Part shown: in pieces, positions 1-7,864 of the stretch
Numbering within the stretch: the first letter of the stretch is position 1
Layout of the letters: each line of letters begins with the position of its first letter
From: an uncultured bacterium
GTDB taxonomy: Bacteria; Bipolaricaulota; Bipolaricaulia; RBG-16-55-9; DRJF01
NCBI GenBank assembly: GCA_913053845.1
Contig: CAJXGD010000016.1
Location: 1-45,018, forward strand
Reading direction: 5' to 3'
DNA length: 45,018 nt
Notes under the pieces: model-generated
Seen by the model: the letters and a program-made list of their open reading frames with translations, nothing else
The model's database searches: none
Told to the model about the DNA's origin: nothing
Program-made: the position numbers and the translations under genes

Positions 1-1796
1 TAGTGCGCCTTGGCATAATCCGGGTTGAGCTCCAAGGCACGCTGATACTGCTCTTCCGCTCGCTGAGTCTCACCTCGGTTCCCCAATAAGAACCCGTAGT
101 TGTTGTGTGCTTCGGCATAATCCGGGTTGAGCTCCAAGGCACGCTGATACTGCTCTTCCGCTCGTTGAGTCTTCCCCTGGTTTTGCAATAAAACCGCGTA
201 GTTATTATACACTTCGGCATAATCTGGGTTGAGTTCCAAGGCGTGCTGATAGTGCTCCTCAGCTAGCTGAACCTTACCTTGCTTCTCTAATAAGAGCGCG
301 TAGTTGTTGTGCGCTTCGGCAAAATCCGGGTTGAGCTCCAAGGCGCGCCGACAGTGCTCCTTCGCTTGCTGAACCTCACCTTGCTTTCCCAATAAGACCG
401 CGTAGTTGTTGTGTGCTTCGGCGTTTGCAGGGTAGATACGGAGATGCTTTTCATAGGCTTGTCGAGCTAGTCTAACTGAGCCATTGAGGTCCAGGAACGC
501 AGCAAATTGGAGCTGAGCAATCCCCCAGTAACCCCTAGCTTTATTTCGCTTCGCAGAGAGTACGCGGAAGATCTTGTCTTGCACTTCATCCCATCTCCCC
601 TTACCATCTAACTTGCCGGGATGGATCGCTATAAGACCCGATTCTCTGATTTGCAATGTTCCCCATCCTTCCAGTTGCGCCAGTGTTCGCTTCAAGTGTT
701 GGCGACGACTTCCCGGAATCCAGTTCCCCAGCCCGATCTGGTTGTGAGCCAAGCGTTGTGCTAACCCGATTACCAACGGACGCCAGGGAGGGGAATTCAA
801 GTCATAACAAATGGCGATTGCCCGAATTAGAGGCTCTATATACTGATTCTCCTGAACCATTTTATTATAGTTGTGATCCAAATAAGTATTATTGCCAAGA
901 AAATCTGAAGCATCATCCAACTGCACAATATTGTCACGGCTGTGCTTGTTAGCAAGATAATCAATTATAGCTTGGTAAGTTTCACATTTTCTCGCTAGGG
1001 TCTGAACAGCCGGCTTAGACAACCTGATCCCGATCTCGCACGCACTTCTCTCAATAAAGGCCTTGATATTCTTGCCCCTCTCTTCACTCTGAATATCAGG
1101 CAAATTGTAGACCTTCCAGAAGGTGTTGTGGCTGTCGTAACCCGTACGCTCTAGCTCTCCATTATCTGTTCTAGCGGTCGCTATGATCCAAAGGTGGCGA
1201 ACTTTGGAGGACAGCCCAACCTGGAGGTCAACTAATCTTCTTTGGCGTTCAACGATGCTACCCTGCGCTGCTCGGCTATCTCTAGACGGGAACAAGCGGG
1301 GCAAGTCATCTATGATCAAGACTATGTTTCCGGTTGATCCACTATAAGAGTTCGGCAGTGCTTCCAGGTGTTGAAGCTGGAAGATAGCGTCAATGCTATG
1401 ATGGTTGCGTTTAAGCAGTTCCAACATCTCACGTGTTTTCCCTAAGCCAGACCTTCCTACAATGAGAATATTGCACCCTTGACCAAACAATCGGTCTAAC
1501 CCTTTCTTCACTGCTGGTCTCATCGTGTGAGCATAATTAACGATGGGAAGTCTTGCGTATAGCTCCTCCACAGCGACCTCGATGATAGGTTCGATAGATT
1601 CACTCGTTGGGCTGATTTTTGGCTTATGACTGGAACGTTTGCGAATCCATCGCAAGAGGATGCGCAATGGAGTCAGGATCACACTGCGAAGTAGGAAGAT
1701 GATGGAAGCACCGACTAAAAAGACGATTAAACCGATGATAATCGGATCGCGATGCGCGGACAGAAATTGCAGAGCCCGCTGTGGCCATTCTCCCAT
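1..1796 (-). CDS. Membrane-anchored P-loop (STAND-like) ATPase with C-terminal TPR repeats, partial
   Basis: The reading frame is open from an ATG at 1796 to the left edge, about 598 codons, so the C-terminus is missing. Residues about 18-40 form one hydrophobic membrane segment followed by a basic stretch. Walker A is GRSGLGKT (residues 114-121) and a Walker B-like strand, NIVLIIDDLPRLF, lies near residue 155. From about residue 447 to the edge there are at least five 34-residue TPR units with the core AxNNYxxLLxxQGxxxxAxxxY and ALELNPDYAEAH. An in-frame stop lies at 1817-1815, which fixes the start to the ATG or a TTG at 1808. The layout (membrane anchor, NTPase, helical arm, TPR sensor) resembles STAND signalling ATPases, some of which act in defence, but no effector domain is visible here. 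The gene is AT-rich (about 30% GC in 841-900), unlike the rest of the window, which suggests transfer. The exact role is unknown. Confidence 0.82.
   Translation of the reverse strand, partial: MGEWPQRALQFLSAHRDPIIIGLIVFLVGASIIFLLRSVILTPLRILLRWIRKRSSHKPKISPTSESIEPIIEVAVEELYARLPIVNYAHTMRPAVKKGLDRLFGQGCNILIVGRSGLGKTREMLELLKRNHHSIDAIFQLQHLEALPNSYSGSTGNIVLIIDDLPRLFPSRDSRAAQGSIVERQRRLVDLQVGLSSKVRHLWIIATARTDNGELERTGYDSHNTFWKVYNLPDIQSEERGKNIKAFIERSACEIGIRLSKPAVQTLARKCETYQAIIDYLANKHSRDNIVQLDDASDFLGNNTYLDHNYNKMVQENQYIEPLIRAIAICYDLNSPPWRPLVIGLAQRLAHNQIGLGNWIPGSRRQHLKRTLAQLEGWGTLQIRESGLIAIHPGKLDGKGRWDEVQDKIFRVLSAKRNKARGYWGIAQLQFAAFLDLNGSVRLARQAYEKHLRIYPANAEAHNNYAVLLGKQGEVQQAKEHCRRALELNPDFAEAHNNYALLLEKQGKVQLAEEHYQHALELNPDYAEVYNNYAVLLQNQGKTQRAEEQYQRALELNPDYAEAHNNYGFLLGNRGETQRAEEQYQRALELNPDYAKAH
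11..470 (-). repeat. Tandem 102-bp TPR-coding DNA repeats
   Basis: Four units with a strict 102-bp period share the core TCCGGGTTGAGCTCCAAGGC (plus-strand sense), at about 20, 122, 224 and 326. A fifth, diverged unit lies near 420. Units one and two are almost identical over more than 45 bp. The period equals 34 codons, so the array encodes TPR units of the ATPase and is not a CRISPR or satellite array. High nucleotide identity indicates recent duplication or gene conversion. Confidence 0.85.
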
Positions 1797-1906
1797 AATT
1801 GTAGACAAGTATAGTCAGAGCCCAAATACACAGCAACTTGGGAAGCTGTCCATCTCCACCCCTAGTCGAAACCATCCCAATCCAGGGGGACAGATAAGCC
1901 GCTGGC

Positions 1907-2006
1907 CTACCTTCGCTGGGCCACGATCATGGCGGCGACGATCAGCAGCGCGCCGAGCAGTTGCCCGCTCTGCAGCCGGTCGTCAGAGTGTGACCACCTC
2001 TCGCGT
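1907..2006 (-). pseudogene. Possible C-terminal remnant of an EamA/DMT-family transporter
   Basis: Read on the minus strand, an open segment ends with the residues QLLGALLIVAAMIVAQRR and a TAG stop. This resembles the last membrane helix and basic tail of EamA-type drug/metabolite transporters. An in-frame stop lies just upstream (about 2009) and no further transporter sequence is found, so this would be a decayed fragment. The match is short and from memory. The rest of 1797-2128 shows no other gene. Confidence 0.3.
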
Positions 2007-2128
2007 CAGTTGCCGAGCGGGTGATCTCAGAACGACACAAGCGCCAGAACTGTCGTGCACTGCGCGAAACCACAAAAACCGCACCGACAAGCCCGGTCAA
2101 CTGCACGCATTGTCAGGCACAGCGTGCT

Positions 2129-2395
2129 TTACATGAGTCCCGTTAGCTGCGCGCTTACCCGCCACTGACCGATCATCTGCTCCAACTCCGCGATGCGCGC
2201 TCCATCTTTATACGGATTCCCATTGCCGCTGAAGGCCCGCTCAGCATATTGCAAATGTTCCTTGCGCCATCGCCCGATCAGCGTCGGGTGAACCTGATAC
2301 TCCCGCGCTGCTTGGACAAGAGGCTTGCCCGCCTCGATCTCGCGCACCACTTGCAGCTTAAACTCTCGGGTGAACCTCCGTCGCTTGACTGCCAC
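2129..2395 (-). pseudogene. Truncated IS3-family transposase OrfA (HTH subunit)
   Basis: The protein begins at a GTG (2395) with AGGAGG seven bases upstream. It starts VAVKRRRFTREFKLQVV, continues through the helix-turn-helix (QAAREYQVHPTLIGRWRKE) and reaches the start of the leucine-zipper region (ARIAELEQMIGQ) typical of IS3/IS150-type OrfA. After MIGQ the sequence leaves the family pattern (WRVSAQLTGLM, stop), the zipper is lost and no OrfB follows. The element is therefore dead. No clear terminal inverted repeats were found. It lies beside the AT-rich ATPase gene and marks an unstable spot. Confidence 0.75.
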
Positions 2396-2549
2396 TCCTT
2401 GACCTCCTTCACGAAAACCGCTCAGGATGCCCCGCTGCTTGCGGTGGGGAGGAATGAGCGATCTTCGTGAAGCTCTCCGCCCAAAGGGTGGAGCATTCAA
2501 GCCCGATCCCAAGTAAAAATTGTTTCCGTTATCCTGCAGTTGAATCCGT

Positions 2550-2577
2550 TTGACAGATGCACACTAAACGTTATAAT
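2550..2577 (+). promoter_or_regulatory. Sigma-70 promoter of the aldehyde dehydrogenase operon
   Basis: TTGACA (2550-2555), a 16-bp spacer and TATAAT (2572-2577) match consensus perfectly. The -10 box ends 11 nt before the ATG at 2589, so the expected transcript starts about 5 nt before the start codon. There is no room for a Shine-Dalgarno sequence, and the mRNA should be essentially leaderless. Confidence 0.85.
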
Positions 2578-2588
2578 GCAGAGTTGCT

Positions 2589-4052
2589 ATGAAGGAATAC
2601 AGGCTCTATCTCAATGGCGAATGGCTGGAGACAGAAGGGCATTTCGAGGTGGAGAACCCCGCCAAGGAGGAGGTCATCGCCCGCTGCGCCGTGGCCCAAG
2701 AGGATGAGGTCCGGCAAGCGGTCGAGGCCGCTAGAGAGGCTTTCCCTAGCTGGAGTGGGAAGTCCGCCGAAGAGCGTGGGGAACTCCTGACCGCGGTCGC
2801 AGACCAGCTCATAGAGGAGATGGATGAGCTGGCGGGCCTCGAGGCGCAAGAGACCGGCCGATCCATCAAGGAGATCCTCGCCCACGATCTCCCCGCTACT
2901 GCCGACCTCTTTCAGTATTTTGCCGGCATCGCTCCCGCCGTCTTTGGGGAGACTATCCCCGTGCCGGGCGAGTATTTGAACTACACACGGCGGGAACCCC
3001 TGGGCGTGGTCGCAGGGATCACCCCCTGGAATTTTCCTCTTTGGTTGGGAGCTTTGAAGATCGCGCCCGCGTTGGCAGCGGGCAACACGATGGTCGTGAA
3101 GCCCGCTTCGCTCACACCACTGACGATGCTGGAGCTGGCCCGGATTATGGAGGAGGTCGGCGCGCCTCCCGGGGTGTTCAATGTGGTAACCGGCCCCGGC
3201 GCTCAGACCGGCCAGCTCTTGGTGGCCCACCCCGGTGTGGACAAGGTCTCCTTCACCGGCGAGACCCGCACCGGCACCCAAGTCATGACGGAGGCAGCCA
3301 AGCACATCGCCCGCGTCTCCCTAGAGCTGGGGGGGAAATCCCCCAACATCGTTTTCGCCGACTGCGACTTCGATAAGGCGGTCTCCTTCGCGCTCTTGGC
3401 CATCTTCTTCGCTCAGGGACAGATGTGCACCGCCGGATCCCGGCTCCTGGTTGAGAAGAGCATTCATGAGCGGTTTGTTGCGGCGCTGGTCGAGCGGGCC
3501 GTGAAGCTGGTGATCGGCGATCCTCTGGAGATGGAGACGGAGTTCGGGCCACTGGCGTCCAAAGCTCAACTGGAGAAGGTCGAGCACTACGTGACGCGTG
3601 CCGTGGCAGAGGGCGCTCAGCTCGTGCTAGGAGGGCAGCGGCCCAAGGGAGCGCAGTTCGAGCGCGGCTATTACTTCGAGCCCACCATCTTCGACAACGT
3701 CCGGAACGACCAGACGATCGCCTGCGACGAGGTTTTCGGGCCGGTGCTGTCGGTCATCCCCTTTGAGGGCGAGGAGGAGGCCGTGCGGCTGGCCAACGAC
3801 ACGGAGTACGGCCTGGCCGCCGGGATCTGGACCCGTGATCTGGGCAGGGCCCATCGGGTGGCCCATAGCGTTAAGGCGGGGAAGATTTGGATCAACTGTT
3901 ACAACCTCTTCCCGCCCGCCGCGCCCTTCGGCGGCTTCAAGAAGAGCGGCTTCGGCCGTGAGCTGGGCCTGCACTCCCTACTCGATCTCTACACTGAAGT
4001 CAAGGACATCCAGATCGACTTGAGTCGGGATTACTTCGATTGGTTCATCTAG
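2589..4052 (+). CDS. NAD(P)-dependent aldehyde dehydrogenase
   Basis: This 487-residue protein has the standard aldehyde dehydrogenase length. It oxidises an aldehyde to a carboxylate through a thiohemiacetal. Visible landmarks are the cofactor-site segment ITPWNFPLW (144-152), the general-base Glu in LELGGKSPN (E246), the nucleophilic Cys in GQMCTAG (C280) and the late motif EVFGPVL. It resembles betaine-aldehyde/medium-chain enzymes, but the substrate cannot be read from sequence. It is the first gene of a four-gene operon: the Fe-alcohol dehydrogenase starts 16 nt downstream, suggesting sequential alcohol-to-aldehyde-to-acid oxidation. The gene has no Shine-Dalgarno sequence and an almost leaderless promoter. 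Confidence 0.93.
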   Translation: MKEYRLYLNGEWLETEGHFEVENPAKEEVIARCAVAQEDEVRQAVEAAREAFPSWSGKSAEERGELLTAVADQLIEEMDELAGLEAQETGRSIKEILAHDLPATADLFQYFAGIAPAVFGETIPVPGEYLNYTRREPLGVVAGITPWNFPLWLGALKIAPALAAGNTMVVKPASLTPLTMLELARIMEEVGAPPGVFNVVTGPGAQTGQLLVAHPGVDKVSFTGETRTGTQVMTEAAKHIARVSLELGGKSPNIVFADCDFDKAVSFALLAIFFAQGQMCTAGSRLLVEKSIHERFVAALVERAVKLVIGDPLEMETEFGPLASKAQLEKVEHYVTRAVAEGAQLVLGGQRPKGAQFERGYYFEPTIFDNVRNDQTIACDEVFGPVLSVIPFEGEEEAVRLANDTEYGLAAGIWTRDLGRAHRVAHSVKAGKIWINCYNLFPPAAPFGGFKKSGFGRELGLHSLLDLYTEVKDIQIDLSRDYFDWFI

Positions 4053-4068
4053 GAGGGAGGGGGAAGAG

Positions 4069-5205
4069 ATGATCTCAGAGAGCCTTTTCAGCTTCCAGCT
4101 CCCCACTAAGATCTTGTTCGGGGTGGGGGCCTTAGCGAACCTGGGGACGGAGCTGGACGAGCGTGGCTGGGACTCGGCGCTGATCGTCACCGACCAGGGC
4201 GTTCGGGCGGCGGGGCTGCTGGCGCGCCTGGAAGCGCAGCTGCAAGCCTGCGGCGCCCAATATGAGGTCTATGATGGTGTGGTCTCCAACCCCACCGTCG
4301 CGGTGATCGAGGCCGCGCAGCCCTTAGCCCAGAAGCAGCAGGTGCTGATCGGCCTAGGCGGGGGCAGCTCCATCGACACGGCCAAGGCACTCAACCTCTT
4401 GCGGACGCATGGAGGGCATGTTTTGGATTGGGAGGGCAACGAGACGGTTCCTGGTCCCTGCGGGCCACTTATTGCCATCCCGACCACTGCCGGTACGGGG
4501 AGCGAGGTCACCTGCATCGCCCAGGTCAGCGTGCCGGAGAGAAAAGAGAAGCTGCCCATCATCAGTCGCTACCTAGCCCCCGATATCGCCCTCGTCGATC
4601 CCCAGATGAGTGCCAGCATGCCCGCCCGTCTCACCGCGGCGACCGGCATGGATGCCCTCACCCACGCCATCGAAGCCGCGACCACCCTAGCGGAGCAGCC
4701 TTTGGCAGATCTGCTGGCTTTTCAAGCCATCCCGCTGATCAACACCTTCCTGCCCCGCGCAGTCCAGGATGGCGCCGATATGGAGGCCCGGGCGCAACTG
4801 GCCTTCGCCAGCACCATCGCCGGAGCGGCCTTCAACAACGGCTGGGTGGCCCTGGCTCACGCGGTGGCCCACGCGCTGGGCGGGCTCTACGACCTACATC
4901 ACGGCCTCTGTTGCAGCCTAGCCTTGCCGCTGGCCATGGAGTTTAACCTTGAGGTCAAGCGGGAGAAATACCTGAGGATTGCGGAGTTGCTGGGCCAGAC
5001 CACTGCCGAAGCGGGGATCGCCCGAGTGAGAGAGCTAGCGCGCGAGATCGGTATTCCCTCAGGCTTGAGGGAGCTGGGCCTCAGTGCTGACGAAGGCGAG
5101 CTGGAGAAGATCGCCCAGTTGGCCCTGAGCGACGGCTCGATCTTCTTCAACCCCCGGGAGGTCGGCGAGGAGGAGATGAAAAGATTAGTTCGCGAAATCT
5201 TTTGA
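4069..5205 (+). CDS. Iron-containing alcohol dehydrogenase
   Basis: This 378-residue protein belongs to the group III (Fe-dependent) alcohol dehydrogenases. The nucleotide-binding motif GLGGGSSIDTAKAL (95-108) and the metal ligands D195 and H199 (GMDALTHA), H264 (ALAHAVAH) and H278 (DLHHG) are all present with spacing like FucO. The start ATG is preceded by GGAGGGAGGGGGAAGAG. It lies between an aldehyde dehydrogenase and an SCP2 protein. The likely role is NAD(P)H-linked interconversion of an alcohol and the aldehyde used by the upstream enzyme; the substrate is unknown. Confidence 0.92.
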   Translation: MISESLFSFQLPTKILFGVGALANLGTELDERGWDSALIVTDQGVRAAGLLARLEAQLQACGAQYEVYDGVVSNPTVAVIEAAQPLAQKQQVLIGLGGGSSIDTAKALNLLRTHGGHVLDWEGNETVPGPCGPLIAIPTTAGTGSEVTCIAQVSVPERKEKLPIISRYLAPDIALVDPQMSASMPARLTAATGMDALTHAIEAATTLAEQPLADLLAFQAIPLINTFLPRAVQDGADMEARAQLAFASTIAGAAFNNGWVALAHAVAHALGGLYDLHHGLCCSLALPLAMEFNLEVKREKYLRIAELLGQTTAEAGIARVRELAREIGIPSGLRELGLSADEGELEKIAQLALSDGSIFFNPREVGEEEMKRLVREIF

Positions 5206-5221
5206 AGGGGAGGTACAATCA

Positions 5222-5623
5222 GTGGGCTTTCCATACAAGGACCCCAAGCAGGCCCAGGAGTTCGTCTTAAGCTTTGTGGAGCGATTGCGAGACGTCGAGG
5301 AGATCTACCGAGGCTGGTCGGCGCTGCATATGGTGATCGGCGTCCATATCAAGCAGCCGGAGGTCAACTTCTGGGTGGACACTCGCGAGGGCGACCTGGT
5401 GGTTCAAGGGGAGCAGCCCGGCGAAGAGGGTGCCTCACTCACCCTGACGGCTGAGCTCTTCCACCGGCTCTACACCGGCCAGGAGAACGCCACGCTGGCC
5501 TTCGTCAAAGGGAAGATCAAGCCCAAGGGTAAGGTCAGTGGGATCATGCAGCTCACCCGGACCATGCCCAGTGCCGCCAAAGTCTACCGGGAGTACCTCA
5601 GCGAGAAGGGGCTGAAGCCGTGA
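5222..5623 (+). CDS. SCP2 sterol-carrier-domain protein
   Basis: A 133-residue protein beginning at GTG with GGGGAGG upstream. The fold signature of the SCP2 family is visible as VNFWVDTREGDLVVQGEQP, then a helix LTAELFHRLYTGQENATLAF, and KGKIKPKGKVSGIMQL. SCP2 domains bind lipids or other hydrophobic ligands. Stand-alone bacterial copies occur beside oxidoreductases, where they may hold a hydrophobic substrate or cofactor (inference). Its stop codon overlaps the next gene's GTG start (GTGA), so translation is probably coupled. Confidence 0.8.
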   Translation: MGFPYKDPKQAQEFVLSFVERLRDVEEIYRGWSALHMVIGVHIKQPEVNFWVDTREGDLVVQGEQPGEEGASLTLTAELFHRLYTGQENATLAFVKGKIKPKGKVSGIMQLTRTMPSAAKVYREYLSEKGLKP

Positions 5624-6750
5624 GAATCACCGCCGTCAAGGTCAAGTTCTTGGAATATCCCCTCAAGAGTGCCTTCTATCCCGTCTGGCTCCCGGGCTAT
5701 GCGCAGACGTTCCACCGGCTCAACCTGGTGATCTTGGAGACCGACGAAGGGATCACCGGCTACTCAGCCGGTCCGGCCTTCGGGACCGAGGCGGCCGGCT
5801 TGGAGAAGCTGCTGTCCCCTTTTCTGCTGGGCCGCGACCCCTGCAACGTGGAGGAGATCGTGCAGATCCTCCGCTCGGCCACCTTCTTGGGCCTACGCCT
5901 CTGGTACATCGAGCCGGCCCTGTGGGACATCCTGGGCAAGGTCGCCGGCCTACCCGTTTATAAACTACTGGGCGGCTACCAAGACAGGATCCGGGCCTAT
6001 GCCAGCACCGGCGAGCTAAGGGAGGTTGAGCAGCGGCTGGAGTACGTGGAGCAAGTCCAACAGTTGGGGATCACGGCGGTGAAGCTGCGCTTCCACTCGT
6101 CGGACTGGCGTGAGGATCTGAAGGTAGCCCGTGCGGTCCGCGAGCGCTTTCCGGAGATGGAGCTGATGGTGGACGCCAACATGGGCTGGCGGGTGGCCGG
6201 CCTGGGTCAGGCTCCCCGCTGGGAGGTCGCCACCGCCGCCAGGGTCGCTCAAGAGCTGGCGGAGCTAGGGGTCTTGTGGCTGGAAGAGCCCCTGGATCAG
6301 CATGACTACCAGGGCTACCGCCTCCTGCGGCAGAAGGTGACCCTTCCCTTAGCAGGTGGGGAGTTCAACTCGGACCTGCATGAGTTCCGCGAGCTGGTGC
6401 GCCAGGAGTGTCTGGACATCCTGCAGCCCGATGCCACCATCTCCGGGGGCATTCTGATGGCCAAGAAGATCGCGGTGCTGGCCGAGGCTCACCATCTGGG
6501 CTTCGCACCGCACACCTGGACCAACGGGCTGGGTCTGGCGATCAACTTGCAGGTCATGGGTGCCGTGCCGAATTGCCAGTGGGTCGAGTGGCCCTACGAG
6601 CCGCCGGGTTGGACACCTGAAGCCCGTGACTTTCTCCTGAAAGAGCCCATCCAAGTTGCCAGCGACGGCACCATCGAGATCCCTCAGGCGCCGGGGCTGG
6701 GCGTGGAGATCGCCCCCGAAGCCCTCGAGGAGTACGGTAGACTCATTTAG
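5620..6750 (+). CDS. Enolase-superfamily enzyme (mandelate racemase/muconate lactonizing type)
   Basis: This 376-residue protein starts at a GTG overlapping the SCP2 stop by 4 nt. It has the N-terminal capping domain and a C-terminal barrel with metal ligands D185 (MVDANMGW), E222 (WLEEPLD) and E248 (GGEFNSD). Acid/base residues are the K155-L-R157 pair, D271 (LQPDATISGG) and H298 (FAPHTW). The family abstracts a proton alpha to a carboxylate in dehydration, racemization or cycloisomerization. The second position of the usual K-x-K pair is Arg, so the sub-family is uncertain; an acid-sugar dehydratase is one possibility. Operon context links it to the dehydrogenases upstream. Confidence 0.85.
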   Translation: MRITAVKVKFLEYPLKSAFYPVWLPGYAQTFHRLNLVILETDEGITGYSAGPAFGTEAAGLEKLLSPFLLGRDPCNVEEIVQILRSATFLGLRLWYIEPALWDILGKVAGLPVYKLLGGYQDRIRAYASTGELREVEQRLEYVEQVQQLGITAVKLRFHSSDWREDLKVARAVRERFPEMELMVDANMGWRVAGLGQAPRWEVATAARVAQELAELGVLWLEEPLDQHDYQGYRLLRQKVTLPLAGGEFNSDLHEFRELVRQECLDILQPDATISGGILMAKKIAVLAEAHHLGFAPHTWTNGLGLAINLQVMGAVPNCQWVEWPYEPPGWTPEARDFLLKEPIQVASDGTIEIPQAPGLGVEIAPEALEEYGRLI

Positions 6751-6785
6751 GGCTACCCAAGCATCCCCGCTGTAGTATGCAACAC

Positions 6786-7856
6786 CTAGCCTGCCAACAC
6801 GAAATCGCTCTCCGGACCGATCCGGACCACCGTGTGGGCGATCAGCTTGGCGGCATTCTCCAGATCAGCTAGGCTCACCAACTCGCAGGGGCTGTGCATA
6901 TAGCGATTGGGGATCGAGATCAGCCCGGTCGCCACCCCGGCGCGGCTGAGCTGAATCGCGTTGGCATCGGTACCGGTGCCGCGAGGCGCGGGCACAATCT
7001 GGTGCGGTATTTTTTCTGCACCGGCAGTCTCGAGCAACAGGTCAAAGATCAGTGGGTTGACGTTGGCCCCGCGGGCGATCATCGGCCCTTGGCCCAGGGA
7101 AACGTCGCCCAAACGCTTTTTCTGCTCTCCCATCGTGGGGAAGTCTGAGGCGAAGCCCACGTCCACTGCCAGTCCCACTTGGGGGTCAACGTTGTAAGCG
7201 CTGGTGCGCGCGCCGCGCAGGCCGATCTCCTCCTGGCTGGTGGCCACCGCGTAGATTTCAGCTTGGGGCTGCAGCTTGGCCAAGAGACGCGCCGCCTCCA
7301 GCACCACGAAGGCGCCGCATTTATCATCGAAGCCGCGCGCGACGGCCAGCTCATTGCGCAAGCTCTCGAAGCCATAGGCCAGCACCGCCGGATCGCCGAT
7401 GGAGACCAGCTCGGCGGCTTCTGCCTTGTCTTTGGCGCCGACGTCAATCCAGAGGTCTTCGATCTTGAGCGCCTTGGTGCGCTCCTCCTCCTTGAGCAGG
7501 TGAATGGGCTTTTTACCGATGACCCCGGTGATCTGACCGGTTTTAGTCCGAATCCAAACTCGCTGGCCCTGCAAGATCTGCGGGTCCCAGCCACCGATGG
7601 GGCTGAAGTAAAGATAGCCCTGTTCATCTATGTAGGTGATCATCAGGCCGATCTCGTCAATATGGCCGGCCAGCATCACCCGAGGCCCTCCTCCGGCACC
7701 CACCACGGCATAGGCGTTGCCGTGCTGATCGGCATAGGCGCGGTCGGCGAAGCCCTCCGCTTCCTTGAGCCACACCCCGGTTGCCTGCCCTTCGAATCCG
7801 GAGGGGCTGATCGTGCTCATCAAACGCTTGAGAAAATCCAACGATGGTTGATTCAT
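6786..7856 (-). CDS. M42-family metallo-aminopeptidase
   Basis: The protein has 356 residues from ATG 7856, chosen because AAGGAG lies just upstream; an open frame continues further back into the previous gene. Co-catalytic metal sites are visible: His in LAGHIDEIGL, bridging Asp in GFDDKCGA, the Glu pair in TSQEEIGLRGA, Asp in LAVDVGFASD and His in RYMHSPCELV. M42 enzymes form tetrahedral cytosolic particles and trim N-terminal residues from short peptides; some relatives are annotated as glutamyl aminopeptidase or endoglucanase. It is the last gene of the peptide operon, 8 nt after the gamma-glutamyltransferase stop, so it probably degrades imported peptides to amino acids. Confidence 0.92.
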   Translation of the reverse strand: MNQPSLDFLKRLMSTISPSGFEGQATGVWLKEAEGFADRAYADQHGNAYAVVGAGGGPRVMLAGHIDEIGLMITYIDEQGYLYFSPIGGWDPQILQGQRVWIRTKTGQITGVIGKKPIHLLKEEERTKALKIEDLWIDVGAKDKAEAAELVSIGDPAVLAYGFESLRNELAVARGFDDKCGAFVVLEAARLLAKLQPQAEIYAVATSQEEIGLRGARTSAYNVDPQVGLAVDVGFASDFPTMGEQKKRLGDVSLGQGPMIARGANVNPLIFDLLLETAGAEKIPHQIVPAPRGTGTDANAIQLSRAGVATGLISIPNRYMHSPCELVSLADLENAAKLIAHTVVRIGPESDFVLAG

Positions 7857-7864
7857 CTCTCTCC

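Noticed and set aside
1-480. Regularly spaced repeats that might be a CRISPR array
   Set aside because: The period is 102 bp with no unique spacers, and the repeats are continuous codons of a TPR protein.
656-952. Plus-strand ORF of 98 codons
   Set aside because: It lies opposite the long minus-strand ATPase frame, has no ribosome site and a composition-driven sequence.
1639-2136. Plus-strand ORF of 165 codons
   Set aside because: It runs antisense through the ATPase N-terminus and into a degraded region; the product is Arg-rich without any family signal.
2396-2512. Upstream extension of the IS3 OrfA frame to an ATG at 2512
   Set aside because: The first 39 residues do not match OrfA, whereas GTG 2395 has a strong ribosome site and the family N-terminus.
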